Origin: an uncultured Clostridia bacterium
GTDB taxonomy: Bacteria > Bacillota > Clostridia > Christensenellales > UBA1242
Direction of reading: 5' to 3'
Length of the DNA: 57,338 nucleotides
Assembly (NCBI GenBank): GCA_947625515.1
Contig: CANQOO010000007.1
Span: 1 to 57,338, forward strand
The position numbers were made by a program, and so were the translations under genes. Positions 34,755-45,100 of the stretch are shown here, in pieces. Each line of letters starts with the position of its first letter. Within the stretch, counting starts at the first letter, position 1. The notes beneath the pieces are model-generated. The model was not told where the DNA came from. It was given only the letters and a program-made list of their open reading frames with translations, and did not search any database.

Positions 34755-36122
34755 TTAAAATTTGATTTTGTCTTCAACATATTGCACAAGCTTGTCAATT
34801 TGCAGGCGAATTTGCTGCATACTGTCGCGGTCGCGGACGGTCACGGTGTTGTCCTCAAGCGTGTCAAAGTCGATTGTCACGCAAAGCGGAGTGCCAATCT
34901 CGTCCTGGCGGCGATAGCGTTTGCCAATCGAGCCTGCCTCGTCATAGTCGCACATGAAGTGTTTGGAAAGGTGGGCATAGACCTCGCGGGCTTTTTCGGA
35001 AAGATTCTTTTGCAGCGGCAGAACAGCCACTTTATATGGTGCCAGGGCAGGATGCAGGTGCATGACAACACGCGTTTCGCCGTTTTCCAAATTTTCTTCG
35101 TCATACGCCTCGCAAAGCACCGCCAAAACAAGTCTGTCCGCACCGATGGAATATTCAATGACAGTCGGCACAAACTTTTCATTTGAGACGGGGTCGAGAT
35201 ATTGCATCGACTTTCCGCTGAACTCCTGATGACGGGACAAATCCCATGTGCCGCGATGATGGATGCCATTTAGCTCCTCCCAGCCGATTGGGAATTTGTA
35301 TTGAATGTCGCAGGCGGCCTTTGCATAGTGAGCCAATTTGTCATGGTCGTGGAAGCGAAGATTTTCCTCTTTCAGCCCCACATCTTTGGCAAATTGCAGT
35401 GCCGCAGCCTTGTTTTTTTCATAAATTTCCATGGAGTTTTCATCGCGACAGAATGTTTGAAATTCCATTTGCTCAAATTCAATCGTTCTGAAAAGAAAGT
35501 TTCCTGGCGTAATTTCATTTCGGAAGGACTTTCCAATTTGAGCAATGGAAAAAGGCACCTTCGCACGGGTGGTGCGTTGAACATTCAAAAAATTGACATA
35601 TTCACCTTGACAGGTTTCTGGACGAAGATACACCACGTCTGCCTCCGCTTCCAGGCTGCCGCGGGAAGTCTTGAACATTGGGTTAAACTTCCTTATCGGC
35701 GTCCAATCAAAATTGCCGCAGTGAGGGCAGCAAATGTGATGGTCGGAGATGTATTTTTCAAGTTCTTCATTGCTCATAGCCTCAGCAGCGACACTGCCTT
35801 TGCTGTGAGCCTCAATCAAAGTGTCCGCACGGAAACGCTGCTTGCATTTCTTGCAATCCATTTTCGGGTCGCCAAAACTTTGCACGTGACCGCTGGCTTC
35901 CCAAACTTTTGGATTCATCAAAATCGCCGCATCCACGCCATAAGAATTTGGCTCTTCCTGCACAAATCTTTTCCACCAAGCACGCTTGATATTGTTTTTC
36001 AGTTCCACTCCCACCGGGCCAAAATCCCACGTGTTTGCAAAACCGTTGTAAATCTCGCTGCCCGGAAAGACAAATCCGCGACTTTTGCAAAGATTGACAA
36101 TTTTGTCCATTGTTTTTTCCAT
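34755..36122 (-). CDS. glyS: Glycyl-tRNA synthetase (alpha2 type)
   Basis: This 455-residue class II synthetase charges tRNA-Gly. It is the single-chain dimeric type: FVFPGSEIYNGFANTWDFGPVG at the N-terminus, FNPMFKTSRG, LRPETCQGEYVNF (motif 2 region), QIGKSFRNEITPG, and motif 3 in EYSIGADRLVLAVL. A C-terminal anticodon-binding domain follows (PALAPYKVAVLPL). A zinc-binding set is present in CKKCKQRF and CPHCGNFDW. GGAG lies before the ATG. It is controlled by the T-box upstream. Confidence 0.96.
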   Translation of the reverse strand: MEKTMDKIVNLCKSRGFVFPGSEIYNGFANTWDFGPVGVELKNNIKRAWWKRFVQEEPNSYGVDAAILMNPKVWEASGHVQSFGDPKMDCKKCKQRFRADTLIEAHSKGSVAAEAMSNEELEKYISDHHICCPHCGNFDWTPIRKFNPMFKTSRGSLEAEADVVYLRPETCQGEYVNFLNVQRTTRAKVPFSIAQIGKSFRNEITPGNFLFRTIEFEQMEFQTFCRDENSMEIYEKNKAAALQFAKDVGLKEENLRFHDHDKLAHYAKAACDIQYKFPIGWEELNGIHHRGTWDLSRHQEFSGKSMQYLDPVSNEKFVPTVIEYSIGADRLVLAVLCEAYDEENLENGETRVVMHLHPALAPYKVAVLPLQKNLSEKAREVYAHLSKHFMCDYDEAGSIGKRYRRQDEIGTPLCVTIDFDTLEDNTVTVRDRDSMQQIRLQIDKLVQYVEDKIKF

Positions 36123-36240
36123 TTTTCTCTCCTTTATTTTGTTTTTTTATTGTGATTCTTTGTTTTTGGCTTTAATTTAGGCAAATTTGTGCAAAATTTT
36201 CTGTTTTTTTTGCCGTTTTTTGCCAATTTTTTGCATTAAG

Positions 36241-36384
36241 GAAAAACAAAAACCCTATGCAAAAATCTGCATAGGGGCGATTTTTTAAGTTCGCTGTTCC
36301 ACCCTAATTCGTGAGAAACTCACCTTATTTCACGTCTTTACGCCGACAAGCGTTTGCTCGGGAGTTGCCAATTCCGTCATTGCA
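36241..36384 (-). promoter_or_regulatory. Glycine T-box riboswitch with a very short 5' region
   Basis: Read on the minus strand, the conserved T-box AGGGTGGAACAGCGA (36292-36306) can form the antiterminator with TCGCCCCT downstream, leaving a seven-base bulge TGGAACA. TGGA would pair with UCCA of a tRNA-Gly having U73. The competing terminator is CCCTATGCA/TGCATAGGG plus T runs (36241-36277). A stem III hairpin GTGAG-TTT-CTCAC precedes the T-box, and a GGC specifier sits in the loop of GGA-ATTGGCAAC-TCC (about 36361-36375). Only about 75 bases lie between the predicted +1 and the T-box, too few for a standard Stem I. Confidence 0.88.
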
Positions 36385-36389
36385 CAAAT

Positions 36390-36418
36390 ATCATATTACA
36401 AATTTTCAAAAATGTCAA
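36390..36418 (-). promoter_or_regulatory. glyS/T-box promoter
   Basis: On the minus strand TTGACA (36413-36418), a 17-base spacer and TATGAT (36390-36395); +1 near 36383. The DNA between this promoter and 36586 is AT-rich and shows no gene. Confidence 0.8.
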
Positions 36419-36586
36419 TAATTTTCAAGAAAAATACAAATTTTCGGCAATTTTTGCTTTTTTTTGTGTAAAAAATTAAAATTTGCTGAATTTTATGAGC
36501 CTTAAATTGGCATTGATGAAATGAAATTTGCCACCTGTTTTGAATTAAACGTCAAAGTGCGGCTGTTTTTGAAAATTTTGAAAAGT

Positions 36587-38167
36587 TTATGACTTAAACT
36601 TTTCCATATATTCTTCATAACTCATTTGCTTGTCGATGATTGTGTTTTCGTCCACAATGTCGATGATGCGATTCGCCACAGTTTCGATGATTTCTTGGTC
36701 GCCGGTGGCAAAAAGCATTGGACCTTTGAAATTTGTCATGCCCTTGTTGAGGGAGGTGATGCTTTCAAGGTCCAGGTGGTTGGTCGGCTCGTCAAGGATG
36801 AGCACATTTCCGCTTTCCAGCATAATTTTTGCCAGCATGCATCGCACTCGCTCGCCGCCGGAGAGGACATTGACCTCCTTCAAACTTTCTTCGCCCGAAA
36901 ACAACATTCTGCCCAGCCAACCTCGCACAAAACTTTCCGTCTTGTCTTTGGAAAATTGCCTCAGCCAGTCCACAATGGAAAGATGGCAGCCTTCAAAAAA
37001 CTCGCGATTGTCTTGCGGAAGATAGGACGCCTTGATGGTTTTGCCCCAGCGAATGCTGCCGCTGTCAGGCTCTTCTTTTCCTGCCAAAATGTTGAAAAGT
37101 GTGGTCAAAACAAGCGAATTTTGCGACAAAAACACAATTTTTTGTCCATGCTCCACAGTGAAAGACAGATTTTTGAACATCCCTTTTTTCGTCAGCCCTT
37201 CCACCTTCAAAATTTCCTTGCCAATTTCTTGCTCTGGCTTGAAATCGACATATGGATATTTTCGCGAGGACGGCTTGAAATCGTCCAAAGTGAGTTTTTC
37301 CAGTTCTTTCTTGCGGCTTGTGGCCTGCTTGGATTTTGAAGCGTTTGCGGAAAATCGTGCGATAAAGTCCTTCAACTCTTTGGCACGCTCTTCTGCTTTT
37401 TTGTTTTGGTCTTTCTTTTGCCTTGCAAGCAGTTGGCTGGTTTCATACCAAAAATCATAGTTGCCAAGATACATATTTATTTCGCCAAAATCCACATCGC
37501 AAATGTGCGTGCAAACTTTGTTCAAAAAGTGACGATTGTGTGACACGATGATGACAATATTTTCAAAATCCAGCAAAAAGTTTTCCAGCCAGCGGATGGT
37601 CTTAAAATCCAAATTGTTTGTTGGCTCATCCAAAATCAAGATGTCAGGATTGCCAAAAAGTGCCTGAGCAAGCAGCACTTTCACCTTAACTTTGGCGTCA
37701 AGTGAGCTCATAAGGTCATAAAAACAACTCTCCGGCACGCCCAAGTTTTGCAAAAGCGACTTTGCCTCCCCGTCCGCTTCCCAGCCGCCAAGTTCGGCAA
37801 ATTCCGTTTCAAGTTCTCCTGCACGGATGCCGTCCTCGTCCGAAAAATCCGGCTTGGCATAGAGGGCGTCCTTTTCTTTCTGAATTTCCATCAGGCGTTT
37901 ATGCCCCAAAAGCACGGTGTCCAAAACCGTTTCGCCGTCATATTTGTTCTGATTTTGCTCCAAGACGGACATACGCTCACCGGGGCTGACCACAACCTCG
38001 CCGGTGTTTGGCTCAATTTCGCCCGTCAAAATCTTCAAAAAAGTGGATTTTCCCGCCCCATTTGCACCAATGATGCCATAGCAGTTGCCCTTGGTGAATT
38101 TCAGGTTGACATCCTTATAAAGTCGCCTGCCGCCAAATGCGAGCGACACGTTGATTGCTTGAATCAT
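36587..38167 (-). CDS. ABC-F family ATPase (YkpA/YbiT-like)
   Basis: This 526-residue protein has two ABC ATPase domains and no membrane segments; ABC-F proteins act on the ribosome. Domain 1 has an intact Walker A GANGAGKST, a degenerate signature (SSLDAKVK), Walker B ILILDEPTNNLD and SHNRHFL. The linker is basic (RFSANASKSKQATSRKKELEKL). Domain 2 has a degenerate Walker A (FLSQNSLVLTTLF) but an intact LSGGERVR and LILDEPTNHLD. As I recall, these asymmetries are typical of the YkpA/YbiT branch and not a sign of decay. Its start overlaps the stop of the upstream gene by four bases, so the two are co-translated. Confidence 0.92.
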   Translation of the reverse strand: MIQAINVSLAFGGRRLYKDVNLKFTKGNCYGIIGANGAGKSTFLKILTGEIEPNTGEVVVSPGERMSVLEQNQNKYDGETVLDTVLLGHKRLMEIQKEKDALYAKPDFSDEDGIRAGELETEFAELGGWEADGEAKSLLQNLGVPESCFYDLMSSLDAKVKVKVLLAQALFGNPDILILDEPTNNLDFKTIRWLENFLLDFENIVIIVSHNRHFLNKVCTHICDVDFGEINMYLGNYDFWYETSQLLARQKKDQNKKAEERAKELKDFIARFSANASKSKQATSRKKELEKLTLDDFKPSSRKYPYVDFKPEQEIGKEILKVEGLTKKGMFKNLSFTVEHGQKIVFLSQNSLVLTTLFNILAGKEEPDSGSIRWGKTIKASYLPQDNREFFEGCHLSIVDWLRQFSKDKTESFVRGWLGRMLFSGEESLKEVNVLSGGERVRCMLAKIMLESGNVLILDEPTNHLDLESITSLNKGMTNFKGPMLFATGDQEIIETVANRIIDIVDENTIIDKQMSYEEYMEKFKS

Positions 38168-38931
38168 GTTTTCTCCTTGCTGACATTTTTTTGTTTTTGT
38201 TTTGCTTGAATGCCAAGTTGTTTGTTTTGCGTGCGAACCTTTTGCACATCTTTTTGATTTTGCAATTTTTTGGCATTTTTTGCGGTTTTTTCTGCATTTT
38301 TTGCTTTTTTATTGTGCAAATCATGTGCAATTTTTGCTTCTTTTTGATGCTGTTTTTCTTTGGCAGATTTTTTCTTCTTCGCGTTTTCAAACGCCTGCAA
38401 TTTTTCGGCATAACTTTTCATATACTTTCCTTCCAAGCCGGAAAGTAAGGCGGAAAAATTGACATTCGCATCATATAGTCCGTCCAAGAATTCTCCAAAG
38501 ATTGGGTCAAGATTATATAACTGCCGATAGGCATCAATTTCGTCAAAATCTTGCCCATGAAAATCCTTCAAAAGTGCATGCGAAAGTTCTTGTCTCAGTT
38601 GAAGATAAAAATCAAATTTTTGACAAAATTCAACAGAAAAATTTGACAAAAATTGCGGGTTTTTTGCGAGTTTTTGAATTTTTTGAACATTTTTCACCGA
38701 ATTTCTTATGTGTTTTTTGAAATTGTTTTTCTCTTCGTAAACAAACGGCGGAAAAATGTTTTCATTTGCAAATTCATTCAATAAAAGTCGCTCTTTGATT
38801 GAGCTTTCGTTCACGTCAAAGTCCATCGGCAAGCAGTGCGTCCCAGAAAGCCGATAAAGCCGCCCAAGTTTCGGATTTACGAGGTTGAGATAATTGAAAA
38901 TTTCCATGTTGTTGTTAAGTTTTTTCTTCAT
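38164..38931 (-). CDS. Uncharacterised protein with a Lys-rich coiled tail, in operon with the ABC-F gene
   Basis: I do not recognise this 255-residue protein. The first 150 residues look globular (EIFNYLNLVNPKLGRLYRLSG, YLQLRQELSHALLKDFHG, FGEFLDGLYDANVNF). The last 80 are Lys/Ala/Gln-rich and probably helical (KKKKSAKEKQHQKEAKIAHD), which could bind RNA or ribosomes. The start is at 38931 (MKKKLNNNMEIF). A consensus promoter places +1 exactly on this ATG and there is no ribosome binding site, so the mRNA is probably leaderless. The shared transcript with the ABC-F ATPase hints at a ribosome-linked role. Confidence 0.7.
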   Translation of the reverse strand: MKKKLNNNMEIFNYLNLVNPKLGRLYRLSGTHCLPMDFDVNESSIKERLLLNEFANENIFPPFVYEEKNNFKKHIRNSVKNVQKIQKLAKNPQFLSNFSVEFCQKFDFYLQLRQELSHALLKDFHGQDFDEIDAYRQLYNLDPIFGEFLDGLYDANVNFSALLSGLEGKYMKSYAEKLQAFENAKKKKSAKEKQHQKEAKIAHDLHNKKAKNAEKTAKNAKKLQNQKDVQKVRTQNKQLGIQAKQKQKNVSKEKT

Positions 38932-38937
38932 GATGCC

Positions 38938-38966
38938 ATTATACCTCAAAAACCTTCCTGTGTCAA
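38938..38966 (-). promoter_or_regulatory. Consensus promoter with start point on the ATG (leaderless geometry)
   Basis: On the minus strand TTGACA (38961-38966), a 17-base spacer and TATAAT (38938-38943), then six bases to the ATG at 38931. It is the clearest of the five leaderless-type promoters in the window. Confidence 0.85.
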
Positions 38967-39009
38967 CCGAATTTTTTCTTCTTTTTCTGACGAAAGTGTA
39001 AATATTTAC

Positions 39010-39038
39010 TTGATAAAAATTGTTTGAAAATGTATAAT
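39010..39038 (+). promoter_or_regulatory. Promoter of the giant surface protein gene
   Basis: TTGATA (39010-39015), a 17-base spacer and TATAAT (39033-39038), giving a leader of about 85 bases. It is divergent from the promoter at 38938-38966. Confidence 0.8.
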
Positions 39039-39075
39039 ATATTTCAGATGCGACAGTTTGTCTCATAACCTGCGT

Positions 39076-39095
39076 GCAAAGCAAGATTGCTTTGC
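39076..39095 (+). promoter_or_regulatory. Leader hairpin before the giant gene
   Basis: GCAAAGCA-AGAT-TGCTTTGC is a perfect 8-bp hairpin in the 5' leader. No T run follows, so it is not a simple terminator. It may stabilise the mRNA or bind a factor. Confidence 0.5.
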
Positions 39096-39129
39096 GTTTA
39101 AGTGGGCAAAACTTTTTTGGAGTTTTTGT

Positions 39130-42100
39130 ATGAAAAAGAAACACAAAGTTTTAAGTTGGTGGGCGACCCTCTTGCTGACATTTGCAGCATTTGTGGGGGT
39201 TATTGGCGTCACCGTGCTTGTGATGTATTTGACCGGACAGTTCAACAAGGTTGTTGTCTGGCCGGAGGATATGACATTTTCCACTGATGTGGATGGTGCA
39301 GGATTTTTTGATGGCGAGGGCAACCTTTTTGTCGCCACAAACTTTTCTCGTGAAAGCACCAAGCCCGCCACGTCCGTTTTTTTGACCATCTCCACCACCA
39401 CGCAAGAGGTGACAGAAGACGAAGTGACTTTGTTTTTGGATGGCGACCGCACAAAAACTTCCAATGGTGTGATAACCGTTCCGCAAACCATCCGCCTGAA
39501 CAAGCCGTTTGAGGTGAAATTGGACGTTACGGATGGCTATGTGAATGGCGGCACTGCTGTGATCACTGCCGTTTCGGCCGACCAAACTTTGGAGCGTCAA
39601 ACGTTGAAAGTATTTGTGGACAAGCCAGTTGAGAGTTTTGATGTGCAAATCTCTGGCGGCGAGAAGGACTCTGACGGACAATTCAATGTTGTAACTGGGG
39701 CGACCTTCAATTTTCAAACGCTTTTCACTCCGCAAGAAAGTGCCAAGGCGTTCAGCCAAGAAGATGCACAAAAACAAGTTTTCTTCCACAACACAAGTGC
39801 CTACATCGACTATGACTGGGAGAATCACAACTTTTTCACTCAAAAACAGAGCGGCGAGGCTTTTGATGAGGTGACATTCTATGTTTTTGCAAATGCCGCT
39901 TTTCAAAATCAGGTGCTGGACAGATTTTCTGACCTTGTCAATCAGCCAAGCATGTATAACTCTTCTGTCATCACCTATCTGACGCAAAACTTCCAAGAAA
40001 GTGAAAATACATATCTCACAAAAACAATCAATGTGCATGTCAAAAATGCCACGGTGACATATGTCAACATCGATAAAGCAGGCGGCACAATAGACGGCGG
40101 AACGCGGGATAAATATTTCACTCTCACTGCACGTTCCGCAAGTGGCGACAACACAGACTCTCTTGGCATCAACATCAGAGAAAATGCCACATCTTCAAAT
40201 CTTGACGGGCTTTTGGGCAATGTCGGCATCAAGATTGACAAAAACGATTCTTCTCTCATTCTTGACAACCGACGCATTGACCAGTTGAATGTGGCAGGAT
40301 ATGTGATGAAGGTTGTCTCCAACGTTTCCAGCCAGGGCACAACATATCAAATCACGAAAGAACTTTTTGATAAGACAAACTATCAAAAATATCTCACAGC
40401 CCCAGCAGGCACAGAATATTACATCCTTCCTTGCACCAGCCCAACCTACGCCACGGAATATTATTGGAGAATTGCGGCAACGGACGTTCTGCCGCACACA
40501 CTGCATGTGAACTTCTTCTTTGAGGATGCTTCGGGCAGATATGCAAACTTCTTCGCATTTGACCCAAGTGCAGAAAATGCAGAAAAAACTGTCACATATG
40601 TTGCAGAGGACCATCCACAAGAGCCGGCCGCTTGGACAAATCGAAACACTGTTGACCTTGAAATTGCATATGACGAAGAGGGCTTGGCACAAAATGCCCA
40701 GGTGACACTTTCGGACTATGTTCAAGAAATTGCTTCCACAAATGTCTATACAAAAACCAAATTTTTCTTGTTTGTCAACAACACCGACACGCACAATATT
40801 TCTTTTGATGCAACAGAAGCATTCAATGTTCAGCCAGCAAAGACATATCAGCAAGACTATCTCGGCGAAGAACTTAACATTTGGGGCTTTGCAAATGCGG
40901 CAGGATATCAACTTTTTGAGGTGGATTCTGACGACCTGTTGATTGCCAAAATACGTGTTCCAGAAAAAGTGGAGGTGTATGCACTTATCGCCATCATCCA
41001 AACGGATGTTGACGGAAAAATCCTTCTTGACAACGCTGGAAACTATAAGATTGTCAACCTCAGCGACCTCAAACGCGTGCGTGTGGACAGTGCACTTTCC
41101 GTTTCAAATATGACGCCGGTGTTTACATTCACCCAAGTTGTCCCGCAGGATATGGCCTCGCAGATTTATTACATCCCTTCTGCAATCAGAGGAGAGGATG
41201 GCAATCAAAGCATAATCCGCTTCACATTGCAATATAACTGCGGCGAAAATTCGGATGCGGAAGACTGGGCAAGAGACGCCAGAAAAATTGCATCTGCATT
41301 TGACACAAGGACGCTTCAAGTTGTTTGCACCGATGCACAGGGCGTGATTTTGGACGCACCATATGTCAGCATGAGCAGCTCTCCAAGAGAGATGTTTGAG
41401 GTGGACGGTCAGCCGGGGCAGTTGACTGCAACTGGCACGCGTAAGCAGACACTTTATTTTGTCGGCGAAATTGCCATCACAAAAGAACTTTTTGCTTATT
41501 CTGCAAGTGAAAACACTGTGACGTCCATGGACATCTATCTTCACCTTAAATTCAACAATGGCAGAGATGATTTTGATAAGTCCATCACCAAAGAGGGAGA
41601 GGCAACTTGCAACCACTTTGTTGTGTATTATCAGACTCCACAAACCCTCACCGCAGACTTTATGAGGGACCCAATCAACGGTGACACCGACATTTCCGTG
41701 ACAATCGGACAGGGCGGCAGTGGCACCGGTCAAGTGACATTGCAATGGGGAAGATACAGCCTTCAAAACTCTCCAACCGACCCAAGGCAACCACTGACAA
41801 TTCCGGAGCTTTTGAACTTTATTAACGGAAAACTGAATTTCACAATCACCGACGAGCACGGTCAGGAAATTGACACCAATCCGGACACGGGGCTTTATCG
41901 AATCATGTTCCGCGAGGAAGGCACTGCAAACCTGCTTCGCTTCAACCCAACCAGCAACGCTCTGCAAAACTTTGACGCCACAAAATCTGGTGAAAACAAA
42001 ACAAAGCTGGTGGTGGAAATTATGGAAAATGTGCCAGACGGCAGGATAATTTCCAACCTGACTCAGCAATTTGATTTCACAATCACTGGCGAAGGCGTGA

Positions 42101-45100
42101 CAAAGGTGGAACAAGAAAATGACGGACAGGTGCTTGATTCCGACCTTTCAGTGGAAGAAAACTATCATACAAGTGCGGACACTGCCCAAGTGGAAATCAG
42201 AAAAGATATTGCACCTGGAACTGACCAGATTTCTCTTAAAAAACTGCTTAGAGTCTATATCGGCACCAGCGGAGACTTTTATCAAGGCGACATGAGGGTG
42301 CGACTTGACAGCACTTTCATCACCACACTTTCTGACCAAGATTCTCAGGACCTTGCAAAGATGTTGCGTTTTGACATCGATGATGCCGCAGAAGCAAAAG
42401 AAAACATGCGAGAATATCTCGACCAAGACCTTGATTGGCTGACGCTGAGATATCCATTCAATGCCGACACAACCTTGTCTTTTGTTGTCACTGACACAAA
42501 TGCAACGATGTTCTCGGTCGCACTTAATCTTGTCATCAGAAAACAGGTGAACATTGTCAATGGATTTGACAGTTACAATCAGCAGAAAGGCTATTCGGAT
42601 TATCTTGTCAAACTTGGAAATGTCACCCCTGCACTTTTTGCCGACAATCAATATGACATCTCCGAACTCTTCCAGTTGACCAATCCAAAAGTTGGGCAGG
42701 TTGGAACTGACTATTCTTGGACAAATGGACTGAGCGGCGAGGATTTGCTTGTCACAGATTCCAGTCTGCTTACAGTTGAACAAGAAGGCGAAAATTATGT
42801 GCTTAAAATTGGAAATGTCACAAGATTTGACACCGTCACATTCACACTTTATTATGGCGTTCAGTCCAGTTTTGCTCTCAACACAGGCGACATAACGCTT
42901 TATATCAATCCAAACATTGCCATTGTGGAGCGAAACATTCCAACAGGCAAAAATGCACCATTCGTCAACCTGAACAAACTTAGCGACACCGAGGTCGGCG
43001 GAGAAGGACTGCTTTCCACAAACTTTGTCTTCTGCAAAGCTACATCCTACATCGACAATGTTGTGAATGGCACACAAAAATTGGAGGATTTGCAGGGGAG
43101 CGACCTTGTGGACATCATAACTTCGCCGTGGACTTTCACAAATGTCACACCTAAGCAAAACGGCAATGACAGAGATTTCATCAACATTGGCACAATCGGC
43201 TCAAATGCAGACAGAAAATTTGCCTACCTATTTAACAGGACGGCTCCAAACCTGTCACTCAAACTGGGCGAAAACTTTGTTCAAAATTTCCGCATCAAAA
43301 CATCCGGCGACGACATGCATGCAGTCCGCGTGCAAGAAGTTGGGCAGGGTGCAGATGTGCAGAGAAAAATTATTCTTTGCAAAGACGAAAACGGCAACCT
43401 GAAAAATGTGGAAATTTCCATCGAACTTGGCTTTGGAGAGGATGAATATCAGACAATCCGAGCCATCCTATATCGCAGAAGCAATCAACCGGGCGGGGCG
43501 TTGGCACCAGAGCAGAAAGATGTTCAAATTGTCACTCTCAGCACGCAAGAGGGTGCTCAGCACGTTTTGAAAACATATGTTTTGCTTGCCCAGAGTGAAT
43601 ATTACAACATCAAAGATGGCTTCAACTTTGCCGGCAGCACGGGATATATCATCAACGGCTCAGCAAATCAAATTTTCACTGGGGCAATGACAGAATTTTT
43701 CAGCAGCAACAACACTCTCACAGTTTCTGCCAGTCCAACCGACGCAAATGGCGGTGCACTTCAAAATTTGACGCTGACCATCAATGCCATCATATCCAGA
43801 ATTGGCGAAAAATTTGTCCTCTATGGCAATGACGACAAATTTAACGTGTTTGAGGACGCGGAATTTTGGGCATTGCTGCAAGACCCTGCATCCGTTGGGG
43901 CGTTCCAAGAATTGGAAGCTGGAAAGAAATATAAACTCTTCCACACACTGGATTTGGCTGGCGGCATTGAAACGGAAGAGGATATGACATATGGCACCTA
44001 TGGTTTCTATTATGACCAGCAAAAGAGCGGAGCAGAAAATGGCTCTCGCCGTGCGGTGACCACTGAGGTATATCGCCTTGTGAACGGGCAAAAAACCATA
44101 ATGCGACTTTCCGACATCGGCACCTTTGTTGACAAGGAAGGAAAACTTACTGGCAGTTTGGATTATCTGCAACTCAATCACGTTTCCACTGAATATGACA
44201 ACACCTTCATTGAGATTTCCCTTCCGTTCAGACACAACGGCAACGTCTTTACATATAAATATCGCATCAAAGTGCTGCCAGACTTTGCACCGGGCAGCAT
44301 GGCATATCCTTTTGCCGACGATGCGGAATATCTTGACAGTTTGCAACCATCATATGTTGGTCAAGGCACATATCAAGACGGCTCTCAGCAAAAGACGGGA
44401 TTTGGGAATTATCAAATCAATTTGGATGAGGTGCTGGACAACACCAACAGCAAATTTGGCGGCGAGGCACATCGCTTCACATCTCCAACCGCACTGAAAG
44501 GCAATTTGGACGATTTGGTGGGCACATACAACCTGTCGGCCGCATATGTCAACAACTTCTCTGTGGATTTGGCAAACAACGCATATTTCACCTACACACT
44601 TGACGGCTCCAATTTGTCCGTGACACTCAAACAAGCAAATGTGCAAATTGAACTTAACATTGAAAAATCGTTCACGGCGGGCGGCATAAGGCTTTTTGGC
44701 GGCGAACTGACATATCGTCTGTGCTTCAATATGGGCAGCCCATATGCAACATATGTTGACCGCAGCAAGGTGAACGGAACCTATGAGGCCACCCTCACCG
44801 CAAATGCTGGTGAAAACACTTTTGCCATCGACCTGTTGATGGGCGAAGGCGTGCAAACACGCATTTCTGATTTTGACTTCATCATCAAGGCAAAAGACGG
44901 CAAAATTTCCGACGCTCTTTCTGCATATGAGCTTAAAGACGACGGCTCAAACGGCAAAGTTTTGGCTGTCACACCTTTGCAGGATGTTGCAAAAAATGTG
45001 ACCATTGAAATTGGCATTTATCCAAAAGAGGGAATGTCACAAAGAGTTGTGCTTAAATTTGAAATTCTTGTGACCGGCTTCTATCAATTCCAAGTTGGAG

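Noticed and set aside
36587-38167. Degenerate ABC motifs taken as a sign that the ABC-F gene is decaying
   Set aside because: The altered first signature and second Walker A are, as far as I recall, a regular feature of the YkpA/YbiT branch, and the frame is intact.
41104-43158. Two 336-codon antisense frames within the giant gene
   Set aside because: Long antisense frames are expected from codon bias in a 12.9-kb gene; both products are Cys/His-rich and unlike real proteins.
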